DNA of 64,000 nt from Achromobacter sp. RTa (GTDB lineage Bacteria > Pseudomonadota > Gammaproteobacteria > Burkholderiales > Burkholderiaceae_B), in contig NZ_JPYO01000046.1 in assembly GCF_000757485.1 (NCBI RefSeq), forward strand, positions 32,558 through 96,557, in the 5' to 3' direction. How positions within the stretch are numbered: the first letter of the stretch is position 1; each line of letters starts with the position of its first letter. Position numbers and translations under genes: made by a program. Of the stretch, positions 50,044 through 58,257 are shown one piece after another. A model generated the notes under the pieces. The model worked only from the letters and a program-made list of their open reading frames with translations. It was not told the origin of the DNA and made no database searches.

Positions 50044-51033
50044 ATGAACAAGCAACGACGCGGCGCGCTGGCCGCGCTGCTGGGCGCGGCCATGCTGGGC
50101 ACGCTGGCATTGCCCGCGCATGCGGCCGATTGGCCGGCGCAAAAGCCTATTTCCTACGTGGTGCCGTTCACCGTCGGCGGGTCGACCGACGTGGTGGGCC
50201 GGGTGCTGGCCCAGAAACTGGCCGACCGCCTGCACCAGAACGTCATCGTGGAAAACAAGCCGGGCGCGGCCGGCGGCATCGGCGCCACCTACGTGGCCAA
50301 GGCGCCGCCCGACGGCTACACGCTGTTCGGCGGCACCATCAGCACGCACGCCATCAACGCCAGCCTGTACAAGAACCTGAAGTACGACCCGGTCAAGGAC
50401 TTCGAGCCGGTGTCGCTGATCGCCTATCTGCCCAACGTGCTGCTGGTGGACCCGAACCTGGGGGTGAATTCGGTGGCCGAGCTCATCGCGCTGCTGAAGC
50501 GCGACCCGAGCAAGCGCACGTTCGCGTCCTCCGGCGCGGGCACCTCCACCCATCTTGCGGGCGAACTGTTCTCAGGCATGATCGGCGTGCCGCTCACGCA
50601 CGTGCCGTACAAGGGCACGCCGCCCGCGATGGTGGACGTGTCCTCGGGCGCGGTGACCTTCATGTTCGACCAGATGACGGCTGCGCTGCCGCTGTTGCAG
50701 ACGGGCAAGCTCAAGTTGCTGGCCGTCACCACCAAGGACCGCATCGCGCTGGCGCCTGACGTGCCGACAATGCAGGAAGCCGGCGTGCCGGGATTCCAGA
50801 TGGCGTCCTGGCAGGCCGTGTACGCGCCCAAGGGCACGCCCAAACCCATCCTGGACAAGCTGGCGCAGGAACTCGCGCTGATCCTGAAAGAACCCGACGT
50901 GCAGGAGAAGCTCGGCAAGACGATGGGAATGGAGCTGGTGGGCAGCACGCCCGAACAACTGCGCGACCTGATGGCGGCCGAGATCCCGCGCTGGGCGGAG
51001 GTCGTGAAGAAGTCGGGCGCGACGGTCGAATAG
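50044..51033 (+). CDS. Bug-family substrate-binding protein
   Basis: A 329-residue periplasmic receptor with signal peptide (ALAALLGAAMLGTLALPAHA). Bug motifs: ISYVVPFTVGGSTDVVGRVL, VIVENKPGAAGGIGA, KAPPDGYTLF, LTHVPYKGTPPAMVDV and LAPDVPTMQEAGVPGF. It follows the RraA-like gene by 57 bp, with AGGAG before the ATG, so it probably captures the sugar acid or related carboxylate degraded by the operon. No TctAB permease is present. Confidence 0.92.
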   Translation: MNKQRRGALAALLGAAMLGTLALPAHAADWPAQKPISYVVPFTVGGSTDVVGRVLAQKLADRLHQNVIVENKPGAAGGIGATYVAKAPPDGYTLFGGTISTHAINASLYKNLKYDPVKDFEPVSLIAYLPNVLLVDPNLGVNSVAELIALLKRDPSKRTFASSGAGTSTHLAGELFSGMIGVPLTHVPYKGTPPAMVDVSSGAVTFMFDQMTAALPLLQTGKLKLLAVTTKDRIALAPDVPTMQEAGVPGFQMASWQAVYAPKGTPKPILDKLAQELALILKEPDVQEKLGKTMGMELVGSTPEQLRDLMAAEIPRWAEVVKKSGATVE

Positions 51034-51043
51034 AGGCTGGACC

Positions 51044-51068
51044 GGGGCGGCGTTTCGGCGCCGCGCCC
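51044..51068. terminator. Imperfect GC hairpin between convergent Bug genes
   Basis: GGGGCGGCG and CGCCGCGCCC can pair across a short TTTCGG-containing loop with one bulge, in the 53-bp gap between two convergent Bug genes. No T-run follows. Weak candidate. Confidence 0.3.
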
Positions 51069-51086
51069 GTGCTCGGAACTTATGGC

Positions 51087-52052
51087 TCAGGGCTTCAGAT
51101 TCAGCTTGGGCACCAGCGCCTTGAACGCTTCTTCCTGGCGCGCCACGTCGGCCGCGAACTGCGGCAGATCGGCGTAGGAGGGCGTCAGGTTCTGCTTGCG
51201 CATCAGCGCCTGGAAGTCAGGGGATTGCGCCACCTGGCGGGCCGCCGCCCGCCATTTTTCCACGGCATCCGCGGGCGTGGCCTTGGGCAGCCCGATGCCG
51301 CGCCAGACGCTGAACTGAAGGTCAGCGCCTTTTTCCTTCATGGTGGGCACGGCCGGCAGATTGTCCAGACGTTTCGGGGCCATGACGGCCAGGGTACGCA
51401 GCTTGCCGGTTTCGACGTGCTGTTGCAGCTCGGCGTAGGCTACCGTGGTCGCCTGTACGTCGCCCGCCAGCAAGCCCATGATGGCCGGGGCCGAGCCCTG
51501 GTACGGAACGTGCACGAACTTCACGCCGGCTTGCTCGCCCAGCGCCGCCGCCGCCATGTGCGGCACGGTGCCGATGCCCGCGTTGGAGACTGCAACGCGC
51601 TCGGGGTTCTTCCTGGCGTCCGCGAGGAACTCCTCCACCGTTTTCCAGGGAGCGTCGGCCCGCACCGTGACCGACGACGGGTCGTCGGTGAAGCGGGCGA
51701 TGGGCTGGAAGTCGCCGACCGTGGTCTTGCCGATGCCCATGAGGGGCACCACCAGCATTTCGGGAGTCATCAGCACCAACCGGTAGCCGTCGGGCTGCGC
51801 ATTGGCGACATAGGACCAGCCTATGGAACCGCTGGCGCCGGGTTTGTTGATCACCACCGTGGGTTGCGCCAGCAGCGGCGGGCGCACCGCTTCGGCGATC
51901 GCGCGCGCGGTGTTGTCGCTGCCGCCGCCGGGCTGGTAGGCGACCACCAGTTCCATCGAGCGGGCTGGGTAGTCCGCGGCGTGCGCGGCGGACAGGACGG
52001 AAACTGCGGACAGGGCGCTGAAGACCAGCGCGGACAGGCGGTAGGGGCGCAT
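51087..52052 (-). CDS. Bug-family substrate-binding protein
   Basis: A 321-residue periplasmic receptor (signal peptide SALVFSALSAVSVLSAAHA). Motifs: MELVVAYQPGGGSDNTARAI, VVINKPGASGSIGW, NAQPDGYRLVLM, VKFVHVPYQGSAPAIMGLLA and LPAVPTMKEKG. It differs clearly from the convergent Bug gene next to it, so the pair is not a recent tandem duplicate. It lies 16 bp after the DapA-like gene on the same strand and probably serves that pathway. Confidence 0.9.
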   Translation of the reverse strand: MRPYRLSALVFSALSAVSVLSAAHAADYPARSMELVVAYQPGGGSDNTARAIAEAVRPPLLAQPTVVINKPGASGSIGWSYVANAQPDGYRLVLMTPEMLVVPLMGIGKTTVGDFQPIARFTDDPSSVTVRADAPWKTVEEFLADARKNPERVAVSNAGIGTVPHMAAAALGEQAGVKFVHVPYQGSAPAIMGLLAGDVQATTVAYAELQQHVETGKLRTLAVMAPKRLDNLPAVPTMKEKGADLQFSVWRGIGLPKATPADAVEKWRAAARQVAQSPDFQALMRKQNLTPSYADLPQFAADVARQEEAFKALVPKLNLKP

Positions 52053-52068
52053 GGTGGCGGCTCCGGTA

Positions 52069-52971
52069 TCAGTAGCCCAGGGCGGAAAGATCCGCGAGCG
52101 TCTGTTTGGTGATGGCGATGGTGCGTTCGCGTTCCGCGCCGGCGAGGTCCAGACGAGGCGGCTTGACGGTTTCGGCGCTGCCGGTGATCAGGTGTTCGGC
52201 CAGCTTGATGTGCTGCACCAGCTTGACCACCGTGTCCAGGTGGAACAGCGGGGTCAGCGCGGCATAGAGCTTGCGGGCGCGGACGAAGTCGCCCTCGACA
52301 GCCAGCTTCAGCAGGTCCACCGACGCCTTGGGCACCGCGTTCGCCATGCCGGACACCCAGGCGGTTACGCCCAGCGCGGCGCTTTCGAGGATCAGGTCGT
52401 CCACGCCGCAGACCACGGCCAGCCGGTCGCCGAAGCGCGTGATCAGGTCGGTCACGCGGGTGGTGTCGTAGGATTCCTCCTTGATCGCGACGATGGTCGG
52501 CTCTTCCAGCAGCTCGGCCACCAGATCAGGCGTCAGGTCCACGTCGTAGCCGCGAGGATTGTTATAGAGCAGGATGGGCAAGGCGCTGGCGCGCGCAACG
52601 CTGCGGTAGAAGGCCACGGTCTCGCGGGCGTCGGACTTGTAGGTCAGGCCCGGGAACACCATCAGGCCATTCACCCCGATGCGGGCGGCTTCCTGCGCGA
52701 AGGCGGCAGCGCGCGCCGTGCCGGTCTCGGCCACGCCCGATACCACGGGCACGCGTCCGCGCACCGTTTCCACGGCGGTACGCAGCACCTCCAGTTTTTC
52801 TTCGGGCGAGAGCTGCGCATTTTCGCCCACCATGCCCATCATCACGACGCCGCCCACGCCGTTCTCGATCAGGCGTTCCAAGCCCTGGCGGATGGCGTCC
52901 AGGTCGAGTGAAAAATCGGATTTCAGCTTGGTCGTGACGGCGGGGAAAACGCCTTGCCATTGAATGCTCAT
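52069..52971 (-). CDS. DapA/N-acetylneuraminate lyase family aldolase or dehydratase
   Basis: A 300-residue TIM-barrel enzyme using a Schiff-base lysine. Lys164 (TIVAIKEESYD) and Tyr136 (PILLYNNPRGYD) are in place; the usual GTTGE loop is MGMVGENAQL here, so the substrate is not that of true DapA. Such proteins beside Bug genes in Alcaligenaceae act on 2-keto acids. ATG 52971 has AGCTGCAGC but no strong ribosome-binding site upstream. The leader holds a terminator-like hairpin and GGATCC-centred operators facing the divergent GntR gene. Confidence 0.85.
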   Translation of the reverse strand: MSIQWQGVFPAVTTKLKSDFSLDLDAIRQGLERLIENGVGGVVMMGMVGENAQLSPEEKLEVLRTAVETVRGRVPVVSGVAETGTARAAAFAQEAARIGVNGLMVFPGLTYKSDARETVAFYRSVARASALPILLYNNPRGYDVDLTPDLVAELLEEPTIVAIKEESYDTTRVTDLITRFGDRLAVVCGVDDLILESAALGVTAWVSGMANAVPKASVDLLKLAVEGDFVRARKLYAALTPLFHLDTVVKLVQHIKLAEHLITGSAETVKPPRLDLAGAERERTIAITKQTLADLSALGY

Positions 52972-53024
52972 TGCTGCAGCTCCTGATGTTTGATCCGTCC
53001 GGCCGGGCCGGCCAGATTTGGTTT

Positions 53025-53041
53025 TTGGATATTGGATCCAA
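53025..53041. promoter_or_regulatory. GGATCC-centred operator near the DapA-like gene
   Basis: TTGGATCCAA (53032-53041) is a perfect 10-bp palindrome, preceded by another TTGGAT half-site at 53025. The same core recurs at 53115-53122. Probable site for the divergent GntR regulator. Confidence 0.6.
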
Positions 53042-53053
53042 AATTTGAGGTTT

Positions 53054-53076
53054 AAAAAAACGAGGCGCGGGCCTCG
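53054..53076 (-). terminator. Terminator-like hairpin in the leader of the DapA-like gene
   Basis: Read on the minus strand, CGAGGC-CCGC-GCCTCG (53076 to 53061) forms a perfect 6-bp stem followed at once by seven T (53060-53054): the form of a factor-independent terminator. It lies 83 bp upstream of the DapA-like start and faces the same way, between the two GGATCC operators. Confidence 0.65.
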
Positions 53077-53101
53077 GGACTGCCGCCAGGCTAGCGGCGG
53101 G

Positions 53102-53129
53102 TTGAACTGGATCATGGATCCAATATACT
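53102..53129 (+). promoter_or_regulatory. Promoter of the GntR gene with internal operator
   Basis: TTGAAC (53102-53107) and TATACT (53124-53129) are separated by 16 nt. The palindrome TGGATCCA (53115-53122, within ATGGATCCAATA) lies in the spacer, the best place for repression, suggesting autoregulation by the GntR protein. Confidence 0.55.
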
Positions 53130-53248
53130 CACATTAAACGGGTTGCCGGTACCGGCTGTCTCTCGGGGTTTTCCTGGGCATGGCGGCAGCGGTCTCGTCA
53201 TGCCCATACCGTGCGGCGACCGCCGGACGGCACAACCAGGCAGGTTTC

Positions 53249-53977
53249 ATGTCTCAGAATTCGTCGCTTCCCGCTACTTCCCCGTCCCGTCCCCAAGCCG
53301 GTTCCCCCGGCCGCCTCGTGCGCAAGACCGCCGTCGAGCTGGTGGTGGACGAACTGCGCGACCGCATCCTGTCCGGCGCGATCCCTCCCGGCTCTGCGCT
53401 GCGCCAGGAGCTGTTCGCGGAGGAGCTGGGCGTCAGCCGGCTGCCCGTGCGCGAGGCCATCCGGCAGCTCAGCGCGGAAGGGTTGATCGACATGATTCCC
53501 CATCGGGGCGCCTACGTATCCATGCTGTCGCGCGCCGAGGTGCAGGAGTTTTTCGACATCCGTCTGCGGCTGGAGCCATGGCTGCTACGCCTGGCCGTGC
53601 AGCAGCACAATGCCCAGGACCTGGAGCAGGCCAGCCAGGTGGTGGCGCAGATGGATACGGCCGAACCCGAGCAGTGGGGCCGCCTGAACTGGCAACTGCA
53701 TGAGTTGCTGTACCGCTCGGCGCAACGGCCCGCCGCGCTGGCCATGGCGCGCGCGCTGCATGAAAAGTCCGAACGCTACTTCCGCTTCCAGATCGTCAAC
53801 GCGCCTATCCGCCAGCAGGCCCATGACGAACATAGCGAACTGATCGCCCTTGCGCGGCACGGCCAGGCCGAGCAGGCCGAGGCCGCGCTGGAGCGGCACA
53901 TCGCCGAAGCCGCCGACCAGATCCTCGCCATCGTCGATCATCTGCTGGATGCCTCGGCGTTGCAGGAGCTGGGGTAG
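53249..53977 (+). CDS. GntR family (FCD subfamily) transcriptional regulator
   Basis: A 242-residue regulator from ATG 53249 (MSQNSSLPATSP). The helix-turn-helix is ILSGAIPPGSALRQELFAEE, then LGVSRLPVREAIRQLSAEGL; the FCD domain includes LNWQLHELLYRSA, DEHSELIALARHG and ALERHIAEAADQIL with metal-site His. It diverges from the DapA-like/Bug genes and two GGATCC palindromes lie between them. The effector is unknown. Confidence 0.9.
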   Translation: MSQNSSLPATSPSRPQAGSPGRLVRKTAVELVVDELRDRILSGAIPPGSALRQELFAEELGVSRLPVREAIRQLSAEGLIDMIPHRGAYVSMLSRAEVQEFFDIRLRLEPWLLRLAVQQHNAQDLEQASQVVAQMDTAEPEQWGRLNWQLHELLYRSAQRPAALAMARALHEKSERYFRFQIVNAPIRQQAHDEHSELIALARHGQAEQAEAALERHIAEAADQILAIVDHLLDASALQELG

Positions 53978-53995
53978 GGCCTGCCGACGCCGGCT

Positions 53996-54946
53996 TTACA
54001 CATCCAGCTCCAGCGTGCCGCAGCCGCGCGAGACGCAGACCATCATGCTGCGGCCCGCCGCGCGCTCTTCGTCGCTGAGCACATAGTCGCGGTGATCGAT
54101 ATTTCCGGAGAGCACGCCCGCTTCGCAACTGCGGCACAGTCCTTCGCGGCATGAGTGCGGCCAGGCGACGCCGGCGGCTTGCAGCACGTCCAGCACGGAC
54201 TTGTGCGGGGGGACTTCGTGGCTGCCGCCGCTGCGGACCAGTTTGATCAGGAAGGCCTCGCCGGTATGCGCCGCGGCCTCTGCGACTGCGGCGAAACGCT
54301 CGAAATGCACGCGGGCCGCGGCGATGCCGCGCCGTTCGCACGCGGTGGCCACCGCATCCATGAGCGGCGCCGGCCCGCAGCAATAGACATGCAAGCCGGG
54401 ATCTTGCCGCGCGCCAAGGTAGGCGTCCAGGTCGCAGCGGGCGCCGTGGCGTTCGCTATCGACGTGGAGGTCCACGCGCTCGCCGTAGACGGCAAGTTCG
54501 GACAGGTAGGCCGCCGCGTCGCGCTCGCGCACGCAGTACAGCAGCCGCCATGGTTCGCCGCGTCTCTCGCACGCATGGATCATGCTGAGGATGGGCGTGA
54601 TGCCTATGCCTCCGGCGATGAAGACGTGGCCGGCGGCCTGCGCATGCAGCCCGAACAGTTGCCGGGGTTCGCTGACCTCCACGAGGTCTCCTTCGCGCAG
54701 TTGTTCGTGGATGTAGCGGGATCCGCCGCGCGAGTCCGGGGCCAGGCCGACGCCCAGCCGGTAGACGCTCAGTTCCGCCGGATCGCCGCACAGGGAATAC
54801 TGCCTGAGCTGGCCATTTCCCAGCGCCACGTCCACGTGCGCCCCAGCTTCGAAGGCGGGCAGCATGGCGCCGTCGCGGCTGCGCAAGTGCAGGCCGAGGA
54901 TGCCGCGTGCTTCGCGCGCGATCCGGCTGACGACTAGCCGCCGCAT
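53996..54946 (-). CDS. Oxygenase reductase, phthalate dioxygenase reductase/VanB type
   Basis: A 316-residue electron-transfer protein: flavin-binding barrel (GAHVDVALGNGQLRQYSLCG), NAD-binding domain (HVFIAGGIGITPILSMIHAC; YCCGPAPLMDAV) and a C-terminal plant-type [2Fe-2S] ferredoxin (HSCREGLCRSCEAGVLSG plus a later Cys in MMVCVSRG). It takes electrons from NADH to the Rieske oxygenase encoded just upstream; ATG 54946 begins one base after that stop. A four-residue-plus longer start at 54970 would overlap the oxygenase gene. Confidence 0.93.
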   Translation of the reverse strand: MRRLVVSRIAREARGILGLHLRSRDGAMLPAFEAGAHVDVALGNGQLRQYSLCGDPAELSVYRLGVGLAPDSRGGSRYIHEQLREGDLVEVSEPRQLFGLHAQAAGHVFIAGGIGITPILSMIHACERRGEPWRLLYCVRERDAAAYLSELAVYGERVDLHVDSERHGARCDLDAYLGARQDPGLHVYCCGPAPLMDAVATACERRGIAAARVHFERFAAVAEAAAHTGEAFLIKLVRSGGSHEVPPHKSVLDVLQAAGVAWPHSCREGLCRSCEAGVLSGNIDHRDYVLSDEERAAGRSMMVCVSRGCGTLELDV

Positions 54947-54947
54947 C

Positions 54948-56015
54948 TCAGGCCACCGCCTTCGCGGCACGGACGTCCGCTCCCGTGGCCGCCGCTTGCT
55001 GTTCTTCCTCGATGCGGCGCGCTACCACCCACCGGAACTGGGAGAGCGCGGCATCGATGGATAGCGGCACCATCTTGAAATCCGGCGCCAGCGACAGGGA
55101 CCGCTGCTGCGCGGTGATGATGTCCCGGTCCTCGTCGAAGGCTTCCACCACGCTTTGGTGTATGGACGATGTGATTTCGGGTCGGTCTATGGAGAAGTTG
55201 TGCGGATGCGCGAAGAAATAATGCGTCGACGTGGCGGTTTCGGGAGTCAGGGCCTGGCAGCCGCGGAACTCGATCGCGTCTTGGCGGTTGCCTTCCTGCG
55301 CGCCGTTGCCGGCCGGGGCCATGCCGGAGTCCATCAGCAGGATGCCGGGCAGCGTGAAGTTGTAGATGTTCCAGCGATCGACCAGGCCGGGCCATTCCCG
55401 GACCTTTTTGGCGAAGGCCGGCGCCTCGGTGTTGAGCGTCCAGCGGGTGATGCGCACGCCATCGGGCAGCCGGTCGACCTTGGGCGATACCGAGGCATAG
55501 TCCTCGCTGCCGCCCAGGGTGGTCGGATGGACGAAGGGCAGGTGTGAAAAGTCGAGCAGGTTGTCGGCGATCAGCAGGTAGTTGACGTCGTAGTGGATGT
55601 ACCCGTCCTGGCTGCGCCAGTCGGGGTGGTCCAGCCATTGCGTATCGGGGATCACGGCGGCGTCGGCGCGTTCCGGATCGCCCATCCAGATCCAGATCCA
55701 GCGGTGCCGCTCGACCACGGGGAAGGTCCGCACTTTGGCCTGGGGCGGAATTCGCGCCTGCGCGGGCGCTTCGACACAGGCGCCCGTTGGATCGAACTTC
55801 AGCCCGTGATACATGCAGCGCACGCAATCGCCTTCTCGCCGGCCCACCGACAAGGGCGCGCCGCGGTGGCAGCAGCGGTCCTCCAGCGCGACCAGACGGC
55901 CGGCGCTGTCGCGGTACATCAGCACCGGCACGCCGGTGATCGTGCGCGAGAACAAGCCTTCGGCGCTGACTTCCTTGTCCCAGGCGGCGACGTACCAGGT
56001 GTTTTTGACGAACAT
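54948..56015 (-). CDS. Rieske non-haem iron oxygenase, VanA-like
   Basis: A 355-residue terminal oxygenase. The Rieske cluster is bound by Cys48/His50 (EDRCCHRGAPLS) and Cys67/His70 (RCMYHGLKFD). The mononuclear iron site is the Asp-His-His set in ADNLLDFSHLPFVHPTTLGG (His158, His163). The layout is that of vanillate O-demethylase and related enzymes that demethylate or hydroxylate aromatic acids. It is paired with its reductase, and a solute-binding protein gene lies 16 bp upstream. The natural substrate is not known. Confidence 0.92.
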   Translation of the reverse strand: MFVKNTWYVAAWDKEVSAEGLFSRTITGVPVLMYRDSAGRLVALEDRCCHRGAPLSVGRREGDCVRCMYHGLKFDPTGACVEAPAQARIPPQAKVRTFPVVERHRWIWIWMGDPERADAAVIPDTQWLDHPDWRSQDGYIHYDVNYLLIADNLLDFSHLPFVHPTTLGGSEDYASVSPKVDRLPDGVRITRWTLNTEAPAFAKKVREWPGLVDRWNIYNFTLPGILLMDSGMAPAGNGAQEGNRQDAIEFRGCQALTPETATSTHYFFAHPHNFSIDRPEITSSIHQSVVEAFDEDRDIITAQQRSLSLAPDFKMVPLSIDAALSQFRWVVARRIEEEQQAAATGADVRAAKAVA

Positions 56016-56031
56016 GGGTTTTCTCCTCTGT

Positions 56032-57189
56032 CTATTTCACGTAGCGCCAGGCGCCGTCCTTGATCTGCACCATTACCGCCGCGCGTTCGTCGTAACCGAC
56101 GTGGTCGGTGGGCGACATGGTGGATACGCCCTGCGAGGTGACGGCGTCGCGGGTGGCCTCCAGCGCATCTCGCAGACCCGACCTGAACTCCGGCGTGCCA
56201 GGCTGGGCCTGGGCCAGCGTGGCCTTCAGCGCGCGCTGCAGCACGATGCCGGCGTCCCAGGCGTTGGCCGCGAACACCGACATCGAATCCTTGCCGTGGG
56301 CGGCTTCGTAGCGCTGCGTCAAGTCCATGGCGACCGCGCGTATCGGATTGGATTCGTCCAGCTGGCTGGCGACGACGACCGGCCCTACGGCGAACAGCGC
56401 GCCCTCGGCGTCCTTGCCCGCAATGCGCAGGAACTCGCGGTTGGCGATGCCGTAGGTCTGGTAGATGCGGCCGGCGTAGCCGCGCTCGCGCAGCGATTTC
56501 TGGGGCAGCGCGCCTGGCGTGCCCGATGCCGCCACGATGACCGCGTCCGGCCGGGCCGCCAGCAGCTTCAGCGTTTGCGCGGTGACGCTGGTGTCGGTCT
56601 TGACATAGCGCTCGGCGGCGACCAGCTTGATGCCGGCGCGTTCCGCCTGCGCGGAGACTTCGGCCAGCCAACTGTCTCCGTAGGCGTCGGCGAAGCCGAT
56701 GTAGCCCAGCGTTTTCGCGCCCGCTGCCTTCATGTGCGAGACGGTCCTGGCCACCATCAGGTTCTCGTTCTGCACCACCTTGAACACCCAGCGCCGTTGC
56801 GCGTCCATGGGCTCGACCAGCTTGGCTCCGGCCGCGAGGCTCATCAAAGGCACCTTCTTCTCCTGTGCCACGGGCAGCAGGGTCAGCGTGGCGGGCGTGA
56901 CCGAGGTGCCGAGCACCACGTCTACGTTGTGCTCGTCCACCAGCCGGCGGAAAGCGCGGGCGGCTCCGGTGGCGTCCGAGGCGTCGTCGAGAACGATGTA
57001 GCGGACCGTCTCGCCCGCGACCTCGCGCGGCAGCAGTTCGACGGCGTTCCTGGCGGGGCCGCCCAGCGATGCGGCCGGGCCGGTAAGCGACAGGATGACG
57101 CCGACGCGGACATCCGCCGAGGCGGCGCTACAGGACAGAAGAGCGCACGAAACCAGCACCGCGCGCACGGGGTGAAAGAGGGCGTTCAA
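56032..57189 (-). CDS. ABC-type branched-chain/aromatic solute-binding protein (orphan)
   Basis: A 385-residue periplasmic-binding protein with signal peptide (VRAVLVSCALLSCSAASA). It has the LivK-like core: VGVILSLTGPAASLGGPARN, YIVLDDASDATGAARAFRRL, GTSVTPATLTLLPVAQEKKV and YGIANREFLRIAGKDAEGAL. No permease or ATPase gene is adjacent. Being first in the operon with the Rieske oxygenase and reductase, it probably binds their aromatic substrate. The divergent LysR is the likely regulator. Confidence 0.9.
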   Translation of the reverse strand: MNALFHPVRAVLVSCALLSCSAASADVRVGVILSLTGPAASLGGPARNAVELLPREVAGETVRYIVLDDASDATGAARAFRRLVDEHNVDVVLGTSVTPATLTLLPVAQEKKVPLMSLAAGAKLVEPMDAQRRWVFKVVQNENLMVARTVSHMKAAGAKTLGYIGFADAYGDSWLAEVSAQAERAGIKLVAAERYVKTDTSVTAQTLKLLAARPDAVIVAASGTPGALPQKSLRERGYAGRIYQTYGIANREFLRIAGKDAEGALFAVGPVVVASQLDESNPIRAVAMDLTQRYEAAHGKDSMSVFAANAWDAGIVLQRALKATLAQAQPGTPEFRSGLRDALEATRDAVTSQGVSTMSPTDHVGYDERAAVMVQIKDGAWRYVK

Positions 57190-57292
57190 GATGTTGTCTC
57201 CTTGTGGAAACGCCGATCTGCGCGGCGTTTGACAACAAGATAGAGAGCAGCAGAATATGCGTCAATGTCATGAAGCGGATTCTGGAAATGCA

Positions 57293-57306
57293 CGTTATGC
57301 ATAACG
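57293..57306. promoter_or_regulatory. Perfect palindrome overlapping the LysR start
   Basis: CGTTATGCATAACG is a perfect 14-bp palindrome and includes the ATG at 57297 chosen for the LysR gene. TTATGCATAA has LysR-type character. A regulator bound here would block its own transcript, or translation may start at ATG 57288. Confidence 0.4.
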
Positions 57307-58241
57307 AGAAACTCGACCTGAACTTGCTCGCCGTATTCGACGGCCTGCTGCGCGAGCGCAGCGTGACGCGCGCCGCCGAGCAACTGGGCCTATCGCAAAG
57401 CGCGATGAGCCATGCCGTGAATCGGCTGCGCGCCTTCTTCGACGATCCGCTGTTCGTGAAGACCGGCCAGGGCATGCAGCCCACCCCCAAGGCCGAGAGC
57501 CTGGCGCCCACCATCCTGGCTCTGATGACGACCATAAGGGGGCAAGTGCTGTCGCAGGCGCAGTTCGACCCGGCCTCGGCCATGCGCGTGTTCACCCTCT
57601 GCATGACCGACATGGGAGAGCTGGTGTTCCTGCCGCCGCTGATCAAGCGGCTCAGGGAGCTGGCGCCGCACTGCACACTGCGCACCCGGCAGGTGCCGTT
57701 GCCGCAGGTGGAGCCTTTATTGGCTTCGGGCGAAGTGGATCTGGTGCTGGGATCGCTGCGCGCCGCTCCGCAGGGCCTGTTCCAGCAGCAGTTGTTCATG
57801 CACCGGTTCGTAACGTTGGTCAGCGTGAAGAACAAGGAGGTGGGCGAGGAGATGACGCTGGAGCAGTTCCAGCGTATGCCGCAGATCGTGGTGACCTTGG
57901 CTGGAAGGTCGTCCGAGGCCTATGACAGCGCGCTGGAAGAGCAGGGCGTGAAGCGCAACATCTTTCTGTCGACGCCTCACTTCCTGGTGGTGCCGCTATT
58001 GCTGGACCAGTATCCGGACTTGATCGCTACCGTGCCCGAGGAGCTTGGGAATGTGTTCGGCGGCTACGGCGTCGTCAAGGTGCTGGAGCCGCCGCTGCCG
58101 CTGCCGTCCTTCGCGCTGCGCCAGCATTGGCATCCGCGCTTTCACCAGGACCCCGCGATCATCTGGCTGCGCGAGCTGGTGAAAGAAACGTTCGACGGAT
58201 ACCCCTGGGACGCCGCGCGCAAGCGGCGCCGTGGGGCGTGA
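57297..58241 (+). CDS. LysR family transcriptional regulator (NodD/PnbR-like)
   Basis: A 314-residue regulator from ATG 57297 (MHNEKLDLNLLAVFDGLLRE); ATG 57288 or the first ATG at 57204 are possible. The helix-turn-helix is RSVTRAAEQLGLSQSAMSHA, then VNRLRAFFDDPLFVKTGQGM, the form seen in NodD-like members, and TLCMTDMGELVFLPPLIKRL opens the effector domain. It diverges from the solute-binding protein/Rieske oxygenase operon and probably activates it with an aromatic inducer. Confidence 0.9.
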   Translation: MHNEKLDLNLLAVFDGLLRERSVTRAAEQLGLSQSAMSHAVNRLRAFFDDPLFVKTGQGMQPTPKAESLAPTILALMTTIRGQVLSQAQFDPASAMRVFTLCMTDMGELVFLPPLIKRLRELAPHCTLRTRQVPLPQVEPLLASGEVDLVLGSLRAAPQGLFQQQLFMHRFVTLVSVKNKEVGEEMTLEQFQRMPQIVVTLAGRSSEAYDSALEEQGVKRNIFLSTPHFLVVPLLLDQYPDLIATVPEELGNVFGGYGVVKVLEPPLPLPSFALRQHWHPRFHQDPAIIWLRELVKETFDGYPWDAARKRRRGA

Positions 58242-58257
58242 GCGGCGGCGCCCGGGT

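Noticed and set aside
50044..52052. Recent tandem duplication of Bug genes
   Set aside because: The two convergent Bug proteins differ throughout apart from family motifs, so they are old paralogues.
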